From Pseudomonadota bacterium (GTDB taxonomy: Bacteria; Pseudomonadota; Gammaproteobacteria; Steroidobacterales; Steroidobacteraceae): a DNA stretch of 44,757 nt. Under the pieces are notes generated by a model that was not told the origin of the DNA, ran no database searches, and was given only the letters and a program-made list of their open reading frames with translations. Below are positions 28,113 to 37,550 of this stretch, piece by piece. How positions within the stretch are numbered: position 1 is the first letter of the stretch; every line of letters starts with the position of its first letter. Where the stretch lies: assembly GCA_947453065.1 (NCBI GenBank), contig CANGFJ010000002.1:1-44757 (forward strand), in the 5' to 3' direction. Made by a program: the position numbers and the translations under genes.

Positions 28113-29291
28113 ATGAAAGTCCTGGAGATGACCAAGCTGGATCTCGCGGGCAAGCGGGTGATGATCCGGGAAGACCTCAACGTCCCCATCAAGGACGGTG
28201 AGGTCACCAGCGATGCGCGCATCCGCGCCTCGCTGCCCACCATCCGCCTGGCGCTCGAGAAGGGCGCCCGCGTGATCCTGCTGTCACATCTGGGACGTCC
28301 GGAAGAAGGCCGCTACGACCCGGAGCTGTCACTGGCTCCGGTCGCTGCCCGCCTGTCGGCGCTGCTCGGCAAGAGCGTGCCGTTGGTGAAGGACTGGCTC
28401 GATGGCGTCAGCGTCGAGCCGGGGGCGGTTGTTCTGTGCGAGAACGTCCGCTTCAACAAGGGCGAAAAGAAAGACAACGAAGACCTCTCGCGGCGCATGG
28501 CCGCACTCTGTGATGTCTTCGTCATGGATGCCTTCGGCACGGCGCACCGCGCCGAGGCCAGCACGCATGGGGTGGCCCGCTTTGCCCCCGTGGCCTGCGC
28601 TGGCCCGCTGCTCGTCAGCGAACTCGATGCCCTGGAGCGTGCGCTGCAGAAGCCCCGGCGGCCGCTGGTGGCCATCGTCGCCGGCTCCAAGGTCAGCACA
28701 AAGCTCACCATTCTCGAGGCCCTGCTCGAGAAGGTCGACCGCCTGATCGTGGGCGGCGGCATCGCCAACACCTTTCTCGCGGCCAGCGGCGTCGATGTCG
28801 GCAAGTCGCTGTGCGAGCGCGAGCAGCTTGAAACCTGCCGCCGGTTGATGGCCCGGGCCCATGAGCGCGGGGCCGACATCCCGTTGCCCAGCGACGTGGT
28901 GACGGCCAAGGAGTTCGCCGCGACGGCCCATGCCGACGTGCGCGACATGCACGAGGTCGCACCCGATGACCTCATTCTCGATGTAGGCCCCGACACCTCC
29001 GAACGCTTCGCCAAGATCATCGGCGAAGCCGGTACCGTGCTGTGGAACGGCCCCGTGGGCGTGTTCGAGTTCGACCAGTTCGGCGAGGGCACGCGGGCGG
29101 TGGCCAATGCCATTGCCAGCAGCAAGGCCTTCTCGCTGGCCGGCGGCGGCGATACGCTGGCGGCCATCGAGAAATACGGCGTCGAAGACGGTATTTCCTA
29201 TATATCTACGGGCGGTGGCGCGTTCCTCGAGTTCGTCGAGGGCAAGACGCTGCCCGCAGTCGCGGTGCTCGAAGACCGCGCATCCCATTGA
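28113..29291 (+). CDS. pgk: Phosphoglycerate kinase
   Basis: 392 residues, typical. Transfers phosphate from 1,3-bisphosphoglycerate to ADP in lower glycolysis. Features: REDLNVP near residue 19 (usually RVDLNVP), HLGRP, the [14 protein letters not shown] block, [13 protein letters not shown], and the C-terminal GPVGVFEF and [14 protein letters not shown]. The ATG at 28113 is separated by one base from the gap stop; M7 ([11 protein letters not shown]) is a possible alternative start. The start of pyk follows 45 bases downstream. Confidence 0.97.
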   Translation: MKVLEMTKLDLAGKRVMIREDLNVPIKDGEVTSDARIRASLPTIRLALEKGARVILLSHLGRPEEGRYDPELSLAPVAARLSALLGKSVPLVKDWLDGVSVEPGAVVLCENVRFNKGEKKDNEDLSRRMAALCDVFVMDAFGTAHRAEASTHGVARFAPVACAGPLLVSELDALERALQKPRRPLVAIVAGSKVSTKLTILEALLEKVDRLIVGGGIANTFLAASGVDVGKSLCEREQLETCRRLMARAHERGADIPLPSDVVTAKEFAATAHADVRDMHEVAPDDLILDVGPDTSERFAKIIGEAGTVLWNGPVGVFEFDQFGEGTRAVANAIASSKAFSLAGGGDTLAAIEKYGVEDGISYISTGGGAFLEFVEGKTLPAVAVLEDRASH

Positions 29292-29336
29292 ACAACGCGC
29301 CGTAGGCACGACGGCGCCAGGTAGGCAGAAGCAGTC

Positions 29337-30767
29337 ATGTTAAGGCGTACGAAGATTGTCGGCACTCTCGGGCCGGCCACGGATGATCCGGAAGTCCTGC
29401 GCGAAATGATCCGCGCGGGGCTGGACCTGGCACGCATCAACTTCTCCCATGGCGGTCGTGAAGATGCCCGCCGTCGCATGGTCCAGTTGCGCGAGGCCGC
29501 CAAGGACGTCGGGCGTCCGGTCGGCATCTTGGCCGACCTGTCGGGCCCCAAGATCCGCATCGAGAGCTTCGTCGACGGCAAGATCCACCTGGCCGAAGGC
29601 CAGCCGTTCGCGCTCGACACCAGCCTCGACCCGACCGCGGGCAACGAGCGCGAAGTCGGTTGCGCCTACAAGGACCTGCCGCGTGACGTGAAGGCCGGTG
29701 ACACGCTGCTGCTGGCCGATGGCTTCATCATCCTCAACGTCACCTCGGTCATCGGCACGCGCATCGAGTGCGTGACCCGTGTCGGCGGCGAGCTGTCCAA
29801 TCGCAAGGGCCTCAATCGCCAGGGCGGCGGCCTGTCCGCGCCGGCACTCACCGACAAAGATCTCGAAGACATCAAGCTGTCGGCCGAGATGGGCGTTGAC
29901 TACCTGGCAGTGTCCTTTGCGCGCGATGCGGCCGACATCCGTCGTGCCCAGGCCGAACTGCGCAAGTGGCGCGGCACGGCGCACATGGTGGCCAAGATCG
30001 AGCGCCACGAAGCCATCGAAAACCTCAGCCAGATCCTCGCCGCCACCGATGCGGTGATGGTTGCGCGTGGCGACCTGGGCGTGGAGATGGGCTACGCCGA
30101 GCTCACGGGCCTGCAGAAGACGATCATCCAGCAGGCGCTGGCGGCCAATCGCGTGGTCATCACGGCGACGCAGATGATGGAGTCCATGATCCAGAGCCCG
30201 GTGCCGACGCGCGCCGAGGTCAGCGACGTGGCCAATGCCGTGCTCGACGGCACCGATGCGGTGATGCTGTCGGCCGAGACGGCCACCGGCAAGTTCCCCA
30301 TCAAGGCCGTCCAGGCCATGGAAGAAGTCATCCTCGGGGCCGAGAAGTACGAGCTGGGCAATCCGGGTGCAGTGCGCACCGAGGGCGAGTTCTCCAACAC
30401 CGAAGAGGCCATCGCCAAGGCCGTCATGTACACGGCCAACCACATGCGCGTACGCGCCATCGTGGCACTGACCGAGTCGGGGCTGACGCCGCTGTGGATG
30501 TCCCGCATCCGCGTCGACATTCCGATTTATGCCTTCACCCGCCAGGAAGCCACGCGCGGCCGCGTGACGCTCTACCGCGGTGTGCAGCCGGTGCTGTTTG
30601 ATGTCACCCACATCAGCGGCGAGAAAATGTACGAGGCGATTTTCGATCGCCTGATCGAGAGCAAACTCGTGGATGTCGGCGACCAGATCATCCTGACCAA
30701 GGGCGACCTGTCAGGCGTGCAGGGCGGCACCAACACGCTGCAGATCCTGCGGGTCATCCGCCGCTGA
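29337..30767 (+). CDS. pyk: Pyruvate kinase
   Basis: 476 residues, the usual bacterial size. It makes pyruvate and ATP from phosphoenolpyruvate, closing the glycolytic cluster. Visible: RRTKIVGTLGPAT at the N-terminus, ARINFSHG, ADLSGPKIR, the catalytic MVAKIERHEAIENL (Lys-Glu), MVARGDLGVEM, ATQMMESMI and DGTDAVMLSAETATGKFP. The C-terminal regulatory domain is complete. A perfect 10-bp hairpin follows the stop. fba, which often follows pyk in related bacteria, is not present here. Confidence 0.97.
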   Translation: MLRRTKIVGTLGPATDDPEVLREMIRAGLDLARINFSHGGREDARRRMVQLREAAKDVGRPVGILADLSGPKIRIESFVDGKIHLAEGQPFALDTSLDPTAGNEREVGCAYKDLPRDVKAGDTLLLADGFIILNVTSVIGTRIECVTRVGGELSNRKGLNRQGGGLSAPALTDKDLEDIKLSAEMGVDYLAVSFARDAADIRRAQAELRKWRGTAHMVAKIERHEAIENLSQILAATDAVMVARGDLGVEMGYAELTGLQKTIIQQALAANRVVITATQMMESMIQSPVPTRAEVSDVANAVLDGTDAVMLSAETATGKFPIKAVQAMEEVILGAEKYELGNPGAVRTEGEFSNTEEAIAKAVMYTANHMRVRAIVALTESGLTPLWMSRIRVDIPIYAFTRQEATRGRVTLYRGVQPVLFDVTHISGEKMYEAIFDRLIESKLVDVGDQIILTKGDLSGVQGGTNTLQILRVIRR

Positions 30768-30774
30768 GCCGGTA

Positions 30775-30799
30775 GCCGCAGCGGTCCACCCGCTGCGGC
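30775..30799. terminator. Hairpin between convergent pyk and peroxiredoxin genes
   Basis: GCCGCAGCGG at 30775-30784 pairs perfectly with CCGCTGCGGC at 30790-30799 around a five-base loop, in the 44-base gap between two convergent stops. No T tract follows on either strand, so a factor-dependent or transcript-end-stabilising role is as likely as intrinsic termination. Confidence 0.45.
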
Positions 30800-30811
30800 A
30801 CGCCCGCCGCA

Positions 30812-31417
30812 TCAGCCCTTGGGCTTGGCGGCCTTCAGCTCGGCAATATCGGCGAGCACGGCCTTGGAATGGCCGTCTGGCTTCACCTTTTCGTAGTGCC
30901 GCACGATCTTGCCCTGCGGATCGATCAGGAAGGTGTCGCGGCGCGCGATCACCATCGGGCCAAAGTTGGTCAGCACGCCATATTTGCGGGTGATTTCCTT
31001 GGTGGCATCGGCCAGCAGCGAGAACGGCAGCCCGTGCTTCTCTGAAAAGGCCTTGTGCGATTCCACGTCATCGACGCTGATGCCCAGCACCACGGCGTCG
31101 GCCTTGCGGAAGGCAAAGACGTCATCGCGGAACTCGCAGGCTTCGGTCGTGCAGCCCGGCGTCTGGTCCTTGGGGTAGAAGTACAACACGACCCACTTGC
31201 CGCGCTGCTCGTCCAGGCTGATCCACTTGCCGTTCTGGTCCTGCAGGCGGAACCCCGGGGCGGCGGTGCCGACGGCTGGCGTGGCAGTGGCTTCGGCAGC
31301 CGCCGGGGCAGCGACCGGAGCCGGATCGGCCGCCAGGGCCAGGGCTGAGACGGCAGCCAGCGCTGCGCCGGCCATCAGGTTTCTGAGGTTCAATGTGGAT
31401 GCGGAACGTGAAAGCAT
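30812..31417 (-). CDS. Exported PrxQ/Bcp-type peroxiredoxin
   Basis: 201 residues. A signal peptide (MLSRSASTLNLRNLMAGAALAA to about residue 30, ALALA before ADPAP) and an Ala/Pro/Thr-rich linker (about 31-48) precede an AhpC/TSA-fold domain. The peroxidatic Cys is C89 in PKDQTPGCTTEACEF, with C94 five residues on as the usual PrxQ resolving Cys. It would reduce peroxides with a thioredoxin-like donor. Ordinary Bcp is cytosolic, so the signal peptide indicates a periplasmic version. An AGGGGG ribosome-binding site precedes the ATG. Confidence 0.9.
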   Translation of the reverse strand: MLSRSASTLNLRNLMAGAALAAVSALALAADPAPVAAPAAAEATATPAVGTAAPGFRLQDQNGKWISLDEQRGKWVVLYFYPKDQTPGCTTEACEFRDDVFAFRKADAVVLGISVDDVESHKAFSEKHGLPFSLLADATKEITRKYGVLTNFGPMVIARRDTFLIDPQGKIVRHYEKVKPDGHSKAVLADIAELKAAKPKG

Positions 31418-31477
31418 GGTATCCCCCTGACTGGGTACGGTTTGCCCAGCATCTGACTTGATCTTAACGGCAACAGT

Positions 31478-32710
31478 TTGGATACGTCACCACCACGTTC
31501 AGTTCCCGGCCTTGTGCTGACAGGTGGCGGCGCGCGCGCCGCCTACCAGGTGGGCGTGCTCAAGGCCATTGCCGAGCTGCTGCCAAACCGGCCCAACCCG
31601 TTCCGGGTGATCGTGGGCACGTCAGCGGGTGCGGTAGCGGCGGCCGTCATTGCCGGGCGGGCTCGGCGCTGGCACAAGGCTGTCGCAGAGATCGAACGGG
31701 TCTGGGCCGGCTTCCACGTTGACCAGGTGTTCGAGGTCGGCGGCTGGAAGATGCTGTCGGCAGGGTTGCGCTGGCTGGGCTCGCTGGTGACCGCCGGCCT
31801 GCTGGTGGCGCCGCCCAAGTCGCTGTTCAACAACCGTCCGCTGCGGGAGCTGCTGGCCCGCAGCGTGTCCTGGCACGGCCTGAAGCGTGGCGTGCAGCGC
31901 GGGGACCTCGATGCGCTGGCGCTCTGCGCCACCAGTTATTCCAGCGCCCTGTCGGTGGCTTTTTTCAGCAGCCATCCGGGCCGCCAGGAATGGACCCGTC
32001 GCGGCCACATCGGACGCCAGGCCGACCTGCACCTCAATCACCTGATGGCGAGCCTGGCGGTGCCCTTCCTGTTCGCGCCGGAGCCAATCGGTACGGAGTT
32101 TCATGGCGACGGTGCCATGCGCCAGCTGGCCCCGCTGAGCCCGGCGGCCCATCTGGGCGCCACGCGCCTGCTGATCATCGGCGTGCGCGCCCCGGAGGAT
32201 GCCTCGGCCCATCAGCCGCCGGCGACCCGTCTGCCAGCGCCAGGACCGGGCCAGCTGCTGGGTTATGCGCTGGATAACCTGTTCATGGACCAGGTGTACG
32301 CCGACCAGGAACAGATGGAACGGGTCAACCAGTTGCTGCGCTGTGACCCGCAGAGCATGCCGGGTGCGCAGGAGATCGAAACACTGCTCATCACGCCCAG
32401 CGAAGACCCCCGCGATATCGCGGCCAGGCACATCGGCAGCCTGCCGCGCAGCCTGCGGGCGCTGCTGCGGGTGACGGGTGCGCGGGATGTGCACGGGTCG
32501 CGGCTGGCCAGCTACCTGATGTTCGAATCGACCTACACGCAGGAGCTCATTGCCCTGGGTTATCGCGATGCGATGCAGCGGTCGGGGGAGATCGTGGCGT
32601 TCCTGGACCGGCGCCGCGCCGATCGCTCAGGTCAGGAAGAGGGTGCCCAGGCCCAGCAGCGTCGCAAAACCGATGCAGTCGGTGAAGGTCGTGAGGATCA
32701 CGCCGGCTGA
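31478..32710 (+). CDS. Patatin-like phospholipase
   Basis: 410 residues from a TTG start; no ATG or GTG lies between it and the first conserved motif, except one too close to that motif. The oxyanion loop GGGARAAYQVGVL (16-28), nucleophile G-T-S49-A-G (47-51) and catalytic Asp at about 211 in HGDGAMR (DGA rather than the usual DGG) form the patatin Ser-Asp dyad. It probably hydrolyses acyl esters of membrane phospholipids; no signal peptide is visible. The 3' end overlaps the convergent mgtE gene by 84 bases, and the overlapping tail (RADRSGQEEGAQAQQRRKT) is low-complexity. Confidence 0.88.
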   Translation: MDTSPPRSVPGLVLTGGGARAAYQVGVLKAIAELLPNRPNPFRVIVGTSAGAVAAAVIAGRARRWHKAVAEIERVWAGFHVDQVFEVGGWKMLSAGLRWLGSLVTAGLLVAPPKSLFNNRPLRELLARSVSWHGLKRGVQRGDLDALALCATSYSSALSVAFFSSHPGRQEWTRRGHIGRQADLHLNHLMASLAVPFLFAPEPIGTEFHGDGAMRQLAPLSPAAHLGATRLLIIGVRAPEDASAHQPPATRLPAPGPGQLLGYALDNLFMDQVYADQEQMERVNQLLRCDPQSMPGAQEIETLLITPSEDPRDIAARHIGSLPRSLRALLRVTGARDVHGSRLASYLMFESTYTQELIALGYRDAMQRSGEIVAFLDRRRADRSGQEEGAQAQQRRKTDAVGEGREDHAG

Positions 32711-33985
32711 CAGGGCCGGATCGATATTCAGCCGCCGCAGGCTCAGGGGCACGATGACGCCGACGGCGGCCGCGGCGAACAGGTTGACCAGCATGGCCGC
32801 GCCGATGATCGCAGCGATTTTCCAGGTGCCCAGCCACAGGAGCGTGGCCACGCCCACGACGGCTGCCATGAGCAGGCCGTTGAGAACCCCGACGCCGATT
32901 TCCCGGAACAGCAGCCAGCGCGTGTCGCGCCACTGCACCTGCCCCAGCGCGATGCCGCGGATGATCAGGGTGACGGTCTGCGTGCCGGCAATGCCACCCA
33001 TGCTGGCCACGATGGGCATGAGCACGGCGAGCGCAGCGACCTTGGCGATGGTGCCTTCGAATTCGCTCACCACATAGGAGGCCAGGAAGGCCGTGGCCAG
33101 GTTGATGCCCAGCCAGAGTGAGCGGCGGCGCGTGGACGGCACGACGCCGGCGAAGACGTCTTCTTCGTCGCGCAGACCGGCACCGGCCATGACTTCGTGG
33201 GCCGCCTCTTCGGTGATGACGTCGACGACGTCGTCGATGGTAATGCGCCCCAGCAGCAGGCCGGCGTCATCGACAACGGCCGTGGAGACCAGGTCGCGGG
33301 CCTTGAACAGTTGCGCGACTTCGCTCGCTGGCATGTCCGGCGCAATGCGGGGGGCCTCGGTGTCGAGGCTCAATCCCACCAGTCGGTCCGGGTCATCGGT
33401 GAGCAGGCGGACCAGAGTCACCGTGCCCAGGAAGCGGTCCTGGCGGTCGACCACAAACAGCCGGTCGGTGCGTTCGGGCAATTCGCCGCGCATGCGCAGG
33501 TAACGCTGCACCACTTCCAGCGACACGTCAGCGCGCACGCTCACGGTGTCGGTGTTCATCAGGCTGCCGGCGGTGTCTTCGGGCCAGGACAGCATGCGCG
33601 TCAGGCGCTCGCGGTCCTGCTGGTCCATATTGCGCAGCAGTTGTTGCGTGACCGTCTCGGGCAGGCTGTCGATGAGGTCGGCGAGGTCGTCGACCTCCAT
33701 GCCTTCGGCAGCGGCAGCCAGCTCTTCGGGATCCATGTCCCGGATCAGCTCGTCGCGCACGTCCTCGCTGAGTTCGACCAGGACGTCGCCGTCGAGCTCA
33801 GGGTCGGTGAGTTCCCAGACAATCTCGCGCCGCGCCGGAGGCAGGGACTCCAGTAGCTGCGCCACCTCTGCCGGGTGCAGTGTGCTGATGAGGCGCTGGG
33901 CAGACCGGATGGCGCCATCATCCAGTGCCTCGCGCAGGGCGGCGAGGCGGCCTGCTTTTTCGGGTCTGTGGGATTGGGCGCTCAT
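32627..33985 (-). CDS. mgtE: Magnesium transporter MgtE
   Basis: 452 residues, the family size. MgtE is a Mg2+-gated channel in the inner membrane. The N-terminal helical superfamily domain (HPAEVAQLLESLPPARREIVWEL) is followed by two CBS domains (about 130-255), a plug helix and five membrane helices in the C-terminal part. The pore motif region reads MGGIAGTQTVTLIIRGIALG. Mg2+ sensing by the cytoplasmic domains closes the pore (family knowledge). The 3' end overlaps the patatin gene by 84 bases on the opposite strand. Confidence 0.95.
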   Translation of the reverse strand: MSAQSHRPEKAGRLAALREALDDGAIRSAQRLISTLHPAEVAQLLESLPPARREIVWELTDPELDGDVLVELSEDVRDELIRDMDPEELAAAAEGMEVDDLADLIDSLPETVTQQLLRNMDQQDRERLTRMLSWPEDTAGSLMNTDTVSVRADVSLEVVQRYLRMRGELPERTDRLFVVDRQDRFLGTVTLVRLLTDDPDRLVGLSLDTEAPRIAPDMPASEVAQLFKARDLVSTAVVDDAGLLLGRITIDDVVDVITEEAAHEVMAGAGLRDEEDVFAGVVPSTRRRSLWLGINLATAFLASYVVSEFEGTIAKVAALAVLMPIVASMGGIAGTQTVTLIIRGIALGQVQWRDTRWLLFREIGVGVLNGLLMAAVVGVATLLWLGTWKIAAIIGAAMLVNLFAAAAVGVIVPLSLRRLNIDPALSAGVILTTFTDCIGFATLLGLGTLFLT

Positions 33986-34035
33986 GCGCGCGGAGTGTAG
34001 CCGCAGGGCATGAAGCGCTGGTGAAAGAGTTGCGC

Positions 34036-35634
34036 TCAGAGCCCCGGATAGTTGGGTCCGGAGCCACCCTCGGGTGTCGTCCAGGTGATCTGTGCGTAGG
34101 GGTCTTTGATGTCGCAGGCCTTGCAGTGCACGCAGTTGGCCGCGTTGATCTGCAGCCGCTTGGCACCCGCGCCGTCATCGACCATCTCGTAGACGTTCGC
34201 CGGGCAGAAACGCGTGCACGGGTTGCCGTACTCGGTGGCGCAGCGTGTTGCGCAGATCGACGTGTCGGCCACCTTCAGGTGCGCCGGCTGCGCCTCGTCG
34301 TGCGAGGTGGAGGCCAGGAACACCGAGGCCAGACGATCGCGCGGCGCCAGGCTGCGCTCGACCCAGCCGCGATCCGGCGAGGCGTAGTCATCGAGCTTGT
34401 GGAGCGCGGTGTTGCTGCTGTTCTTCAGCGTCCACGGCAGGCGACCGCCGGTGAGCGTCTCGAAAGCCCCGTTGACCAGGCCGGCCCACAGGCCGCCCTT
34501 GAAGCCGGGCTTGATGTTGCGCACCTTGCGCAGTTCCTGCCCGCCAGGGGAAGCACGCCAGCGCGCATCGAACCCTGCGGCAACGCCGGTGTCGGCGATG
34601 TGTTCGGCTGCCAGCATGCCGCTGCGGATGGCCTGGTGGATACCCTTGATCTTGGGGAAGTTGAGTGTGCCGCCGGCATCACCGACGAGCAGCGCGCCGG
34701 GCATGTCCAGTTGTGGCAGCGACTGCCAACCACCCGCTGCGATGGTGCGCGCCCCGGCGGCGATGACTTCGCCGCCGTCCAGCAGCGCGCGCATCGAGGG
34801 GTGGTGCTTGAACTGCTGGAAGGCCTCGAACGGGCTGAAACGCGGGTCTTTGTAATCCAGGCCAGCCACGAACCCGACGTACACGCGGTTGTCATTCAGG
34901 TGATAGACAAAACTGCCGCCATAGGTCGCGGTGTCCAGCGGCCAGCCCATCGAATGCTGGATGAGCCCGGGCTCCACGCGGCCCTCGGGCAGTTGCCAGA
35001 GTTCCTTCATGCCCAGCGCATAGGTCTGGGGCGAACAGTCTTTGTCGAGGTCGAAACGTGCGATCAGCGTCTTGGTCAGGCTGCCGCGGCAGCCCTCGGC
35101 AAGCACCGTGATGCCGGCGCGGATTTCCGGCCCCGGCGCGTAATCCGGACCGGGCTGCCCGTTTTTGCCCAGGCCCATGTCACCAATCTGCACGCCGGCC
35201 ACGGCACCGGCCTCGGTGTAAAGCATGGCGGCACCCGCAAAGCCGGCGAAGACATCTACGCCGAGCGCTTCGGCAGCCTGTGCCAACTGCGGCGTGAGCA
35301 AGCCCAGCGAAACGATGACGTTGCCCGCGTTGTGCTGCTGCGGCGGGACCGGCAGTCGCACCTGGCCCTTGCGGGTGAGCAGGCGCAGCTCGTCACGGGT
35401 GGCCGGCACGCAGACGGCCGGCGGCGCATCGCGCCAGCCGGGCAGCAAGGTGTCGAGGGGGCCGGGTTCCATGACGGCGCCGGAGAGGGCGTGACTGCCG
35501 ATGGCGGCCGCTTTCTCGAGGACGCAGACGTTCAGGTCCGACTTGAGCTGCTTGAGGCGGATCGCGCAGGCCAGGCCGGCTGGGCCGCCACCGACGATCA
35601 GCACGTCGTATTCCATCACGTCACGGTCAGTCAT
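34036..35634 (-). CDS. etfD: Electron transfer flavoprotein-ubiquinone oxidoreductase
   Basis: 532 residues. Takes electrons from reduced ETF (fatty acid and amino acid oxidation) to the ubiquinone pool at the inner membrane. The N-terminal FAD motif is VLIVGGGPAGLACAIRL; GALLVGDAGGTLNFPKIKGIHQAIRSG is the second FAD block. The C-terminus has the [4Fe-4S] cysteines (FCPANVY, then NCVHCKACDIKDP). ETF subunits EtfA and EtfB are not in this window. The gene lies 50 bases upstream of mgtE on the same strand and 67 bases after plsC. Confidence 0.96.
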   Translation of the reverse strand: MTDRDVMEYDVLIVGGGPAGLACAIRLKQLKSDLNVCVLEKAAAIGSHALSGAVMEPGPLDTLLPGWRDAPPAVCVPATRDELRLLTRKGQVRLPVPPQQHNAGNVIVSLGLLTPQLAQAAEALGVDVFAGFAGAAMLYTEAGAVAGVQIGDMGLGKNGQPGPDYAPGPEIRAGITVLAEGCRGSLTKTLIARFDLDKDCSPQTYALGMKELWQLPEGRVEPGLIQHSMGWPLDTATYGGSFVYHLNDNRVYVGFVAGLDYKDPRFSPFEAFQQFKHHPSMRALLDGGEVIAAGARTIAAGGWQSLPQLDMPGALLVGDAGGTLNFPKIKGIHQAIRSGMLAAEHIADTGVAAGFDARWRASPGGQELRKVRNIKPGFKGGLWAGLVNGAFETLTGGRLPWTLKNSSNTALHKLDDYASPDRGWVERSLAPRDRLASVFLASTSHDEAQPAHLKVADTSICATRCATEYGNPCTRFCPANVYEMVDDGAGAKRLQINAANCVHCKACDIKDPYAQITWTTPEGGSGPNYPGL

Positions 35635-35701
35635 CGAGCCTCACAGGGAAACGCCGGGTGGTGGCTAGGATACCGCAGCGACGCCGGGCACCAGAGGCGG
35701 G

Positions 35702-36454
35702 TCAGGGCGCGAGGTCGGGCTCGTCCAGTCGTTCCAGGATCAGCGCCCGGGCGCGTGTTTTGAGTTCTACCACGGCAGCCTCCGGCGTCGCCGCCGTGGG
35801 CTTGATGGCCGGGAGCACCTCGACTTCGATCACACCGGGATGCGGCCACCAGCGGTGGGACGGCATGGCCTGGCGCGTGCCGCGGATCACCACGGGCACG
35901 ACGGGGTAGCCGCTGCGTGCCGCGGCCACGAAAGCACCCGAATGGAACCGCAGCAGGCCGGGTTGCGTCTCGAAAGTGCCTTCCGGGAAAAACGCCAGCG
36001 AGGCGCCGCTGGACGACGTGCGCAGCACGCGCCGTGCGTCCCTGGCGCTGCGATGGCCTTTGCCGCGGTCGACGAACTCCGCGCCGATCCGGCGCAACAG
36101 CAGGCCGGCCAGGGGCACGTTGTTCATTTCCCGCTTGATCACAAAGGCAAAGCGCGCAGGCAGGGCGGCCTTCATCACTACCCCGTCCAGATAGCTGGCG
36201 TGGTTGGCCACGACCACGCAGGGCTCCTGCGGCAGGCGTTCGGCATGCTGCAGGCGCAGCCGCAGGCCGGCCAGATACAGGAAGCTGCGCGCAGTGGCTC
36301 GCACGATGTGCCGCCGCGCCTGCAGCGAGCCCAGCGGCAGGATCAGCAGTAGCGCCAGCAATCCCAGCGTGAGGAACAAGGTCACCACATAGACCGCGTA
36401 GGGCGCGGCCAGCAACAGCGGCAGGACGGCAGTTCGGGGGGCGGGACTGGGCAC
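35702..36454 (-). CDS. plsC: 1-acyl-sn-glycerol-3-phosphate acyltransferase family protein
   Basis: 250 residues from a GTG start. A hydrophobic N-terminus with two membrane helices (about 10-42) precedes the acyltransferase domain: NHASYLD at 84-90 (catalytic His85 and Asp90, HX4D motif) and FPEGTF at 156-161, then VVPVVIRGTRQAMP. It acylates lysophosphatidic acid, or a related lysophospholipid, at the inner membrane. A good sigma-70 promoter candidate lies just upstream. Other PlsC-fold acyltransferases, such as OlsA, cannot be excluded from sequence alone. Confidence 0.88.
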   Translation of the reverse strand: MPSPAPRTAVLPLLLAAPYAVYVVTLFLTLGLLALLLILPLGSLQARRHIVRATARSFLYLAGLRLRLQHAERLPQEPCVVVANHASYLDGVVMKAALPARFAFVIKREMNNVPLAGLLLRRIGAEFVDRGKGHRSARDARRVLRTSSSGASLAFFPEGTFETQPGLLRFHSGAFVAAARSGYPVVPVVIRGTRQAMPSHRWWPHPGVIEVEVLPAIKPTAATPEAAVVELKTRARALILERLDEPDLAP

Positions 36455-36476
36455 GGTGGGAGGGGCGTCCGGGCGG

Positions 36477-36505
36477 ATAATGTGAACAAACTCTCTTTAT
36501 GTTAA
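36477..36505 (-). promoter_or_regulatory. Candidate sigma-70 promoter for the plsC-like gene
   Basis: On the minus strand: TTAACA (complement of 36500-36505; five of six to -35), an exact 17-base spacer, and CATTAT (complement of 36477-36482; four of six to -10). The predicted start of transcription near 36470 gives a leader of about 16 bases. The AT-rich island contrasts with the high-G+C surroundings. Confidence 0.5.
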
Positions 36506-36636
36506 CGCGATGGCCCGGCTGTGAAGGTCGTCACGCTGCGCCGCTGCGGTCCTGACCATACTGCGTGAAGTCCGAGACAGCCAGCCGAGAACAGCCTGTG
36601 ACCTATAACGCCCAAGCAGTTGTGTTGACCCCGCCG

Positions 36637-37533
36637 ATGGCCGAGGTCATTGATCCGGCCGTTAACCGTTTCCTCGATGCGGTGTGGATGGAGCGTGGGC
36701 TGTCCGTCAACACACTGGCTGCCTACCGGGCAGACCTGGTGGCCCTGTCGCGCTGGCTGGCCGGCACGGGCGTGGACATTCAGCAGACCACGCGAGCCGA
36801 TCTGCTGGGTTTCATCGCCTGGCGGGTGGAGGCTGGTGCACGGCCCCGTTCGACGGCCCGGCAGCTGTCCTCTTTCCGGCGCTTCTACCGCCACCTGATC
36901 CGCGAAGGCGTGGTGAGCGAAGACCCGACCGCGCAGATTGCCATGCCCAAGATCGGCCGTTCGCTCCCCAAGTCACTGTCTGAAGAAGAAGTCGAAGCGC
37001 TGCTCAATGCCCCGACCGTGGGTGACCCGCTGGGCAGCCGTGATCGCGCCATGCTCGAGATGCTGTATGCCACGGGTTTGCGCGTGTCGGAGCTGGTGAG
37101 CCTCAAGTACAGCCAGCTCAATCTCAATCAAGGCGTGATCCGCATCGTCGGCAAGGGCGACCGCGAGCGGTTGATTCCGCTGGGCGAGGAGGCCGTGCGC
37201 TGGCTCAAGGACTTCCTGGGCAGTGGCCGCAACGAGATCCTGCTCGAGCGCACCACCGACTACCTGTTTCCGACCCGCCGCGGCGACCGCATGACCCGCC
37301 AGGCCTTCTGGCACATCATCAAACGCTACGCCCAGAAGTCGAGCATCGACAAAGAACTCTCGCCCCACACGCTGCGGCACGCGTTTGCCACGCACCTGCT
37401 GAACCACGGGGCCGACCTGCGCGTCGTGCAGATGCTGCTGGGCCACAGCGACCTGTCGACCACCCAGATCTACACGCACGTGGCCCGTGAGCGCATGAAG
37501 GAACTGCACTCCCAGCACCACCCGCGTGGCTGA
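36637..37533 (+). CDS. xerD: Site-specific tyrosine recombinase XerD
   Basis: 298 residues from the ATG at 36637, exactly the E. coli XerD length. It works with XerC at dif to resolve chromosome dimers, under FtsK control. All catalytic residues are present and numbered as in E. coli XerD or within one residue: R149, K173, H244, R247, H270 and Y279 (SPHTLRHAFATHLL, LGHSDLSTTQIYTH). The N-terminal SAM-like domain starts DPAVNRFLDAVWMERGLSVN. Longer in-frame GTG starts at 36565 and 36598 would add non-homologous residues. Followed 17 bases later by a dsbC-like gene, the same order as in E. coli. Confidence 0.95.
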   Translation: MAEVIDPAVNRFLDAVWMERGLSVNTLAAYRADLVALSRWLAGTGVDIQQTTRADLLGFIAWRVEAGARPRSTARQLSSFRRFYRHLIREGVVSEDPTAQIAMPKIGRSLPKSLSEEEVEALLNAPTVGDPLGSRDRAMLEMLYATGLRVSELVSLKYSQLNLNQGVIRIVGKGDRERLIPLGEEAVRWLKDFLGSGRNEILLERTTDYLFPTRRGDRMTRQAFWHIIKRYAQKSSIDKELSPHTLRHAFATHLLNHGADLRVVQMLLGHSDLSTTQIYTHVARERMKELHSQHHPRG

Positions 37534-37550
37534 CTGCTAGACTGGCGGGC

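Noticed and set aside
33925-35763. Rightward open frame of 612 codons
   Set aside because: Antisense shadow of ETF-ubiquinone oxidoreductase; composition typical of such shadows.
36565-36636. GTG start at 36565 for xerD
   Set aside because: Would add 24 residues absent from the family; the ATG at 36637 gives 298 residues and catalytic numbering matching E. coli XerD.
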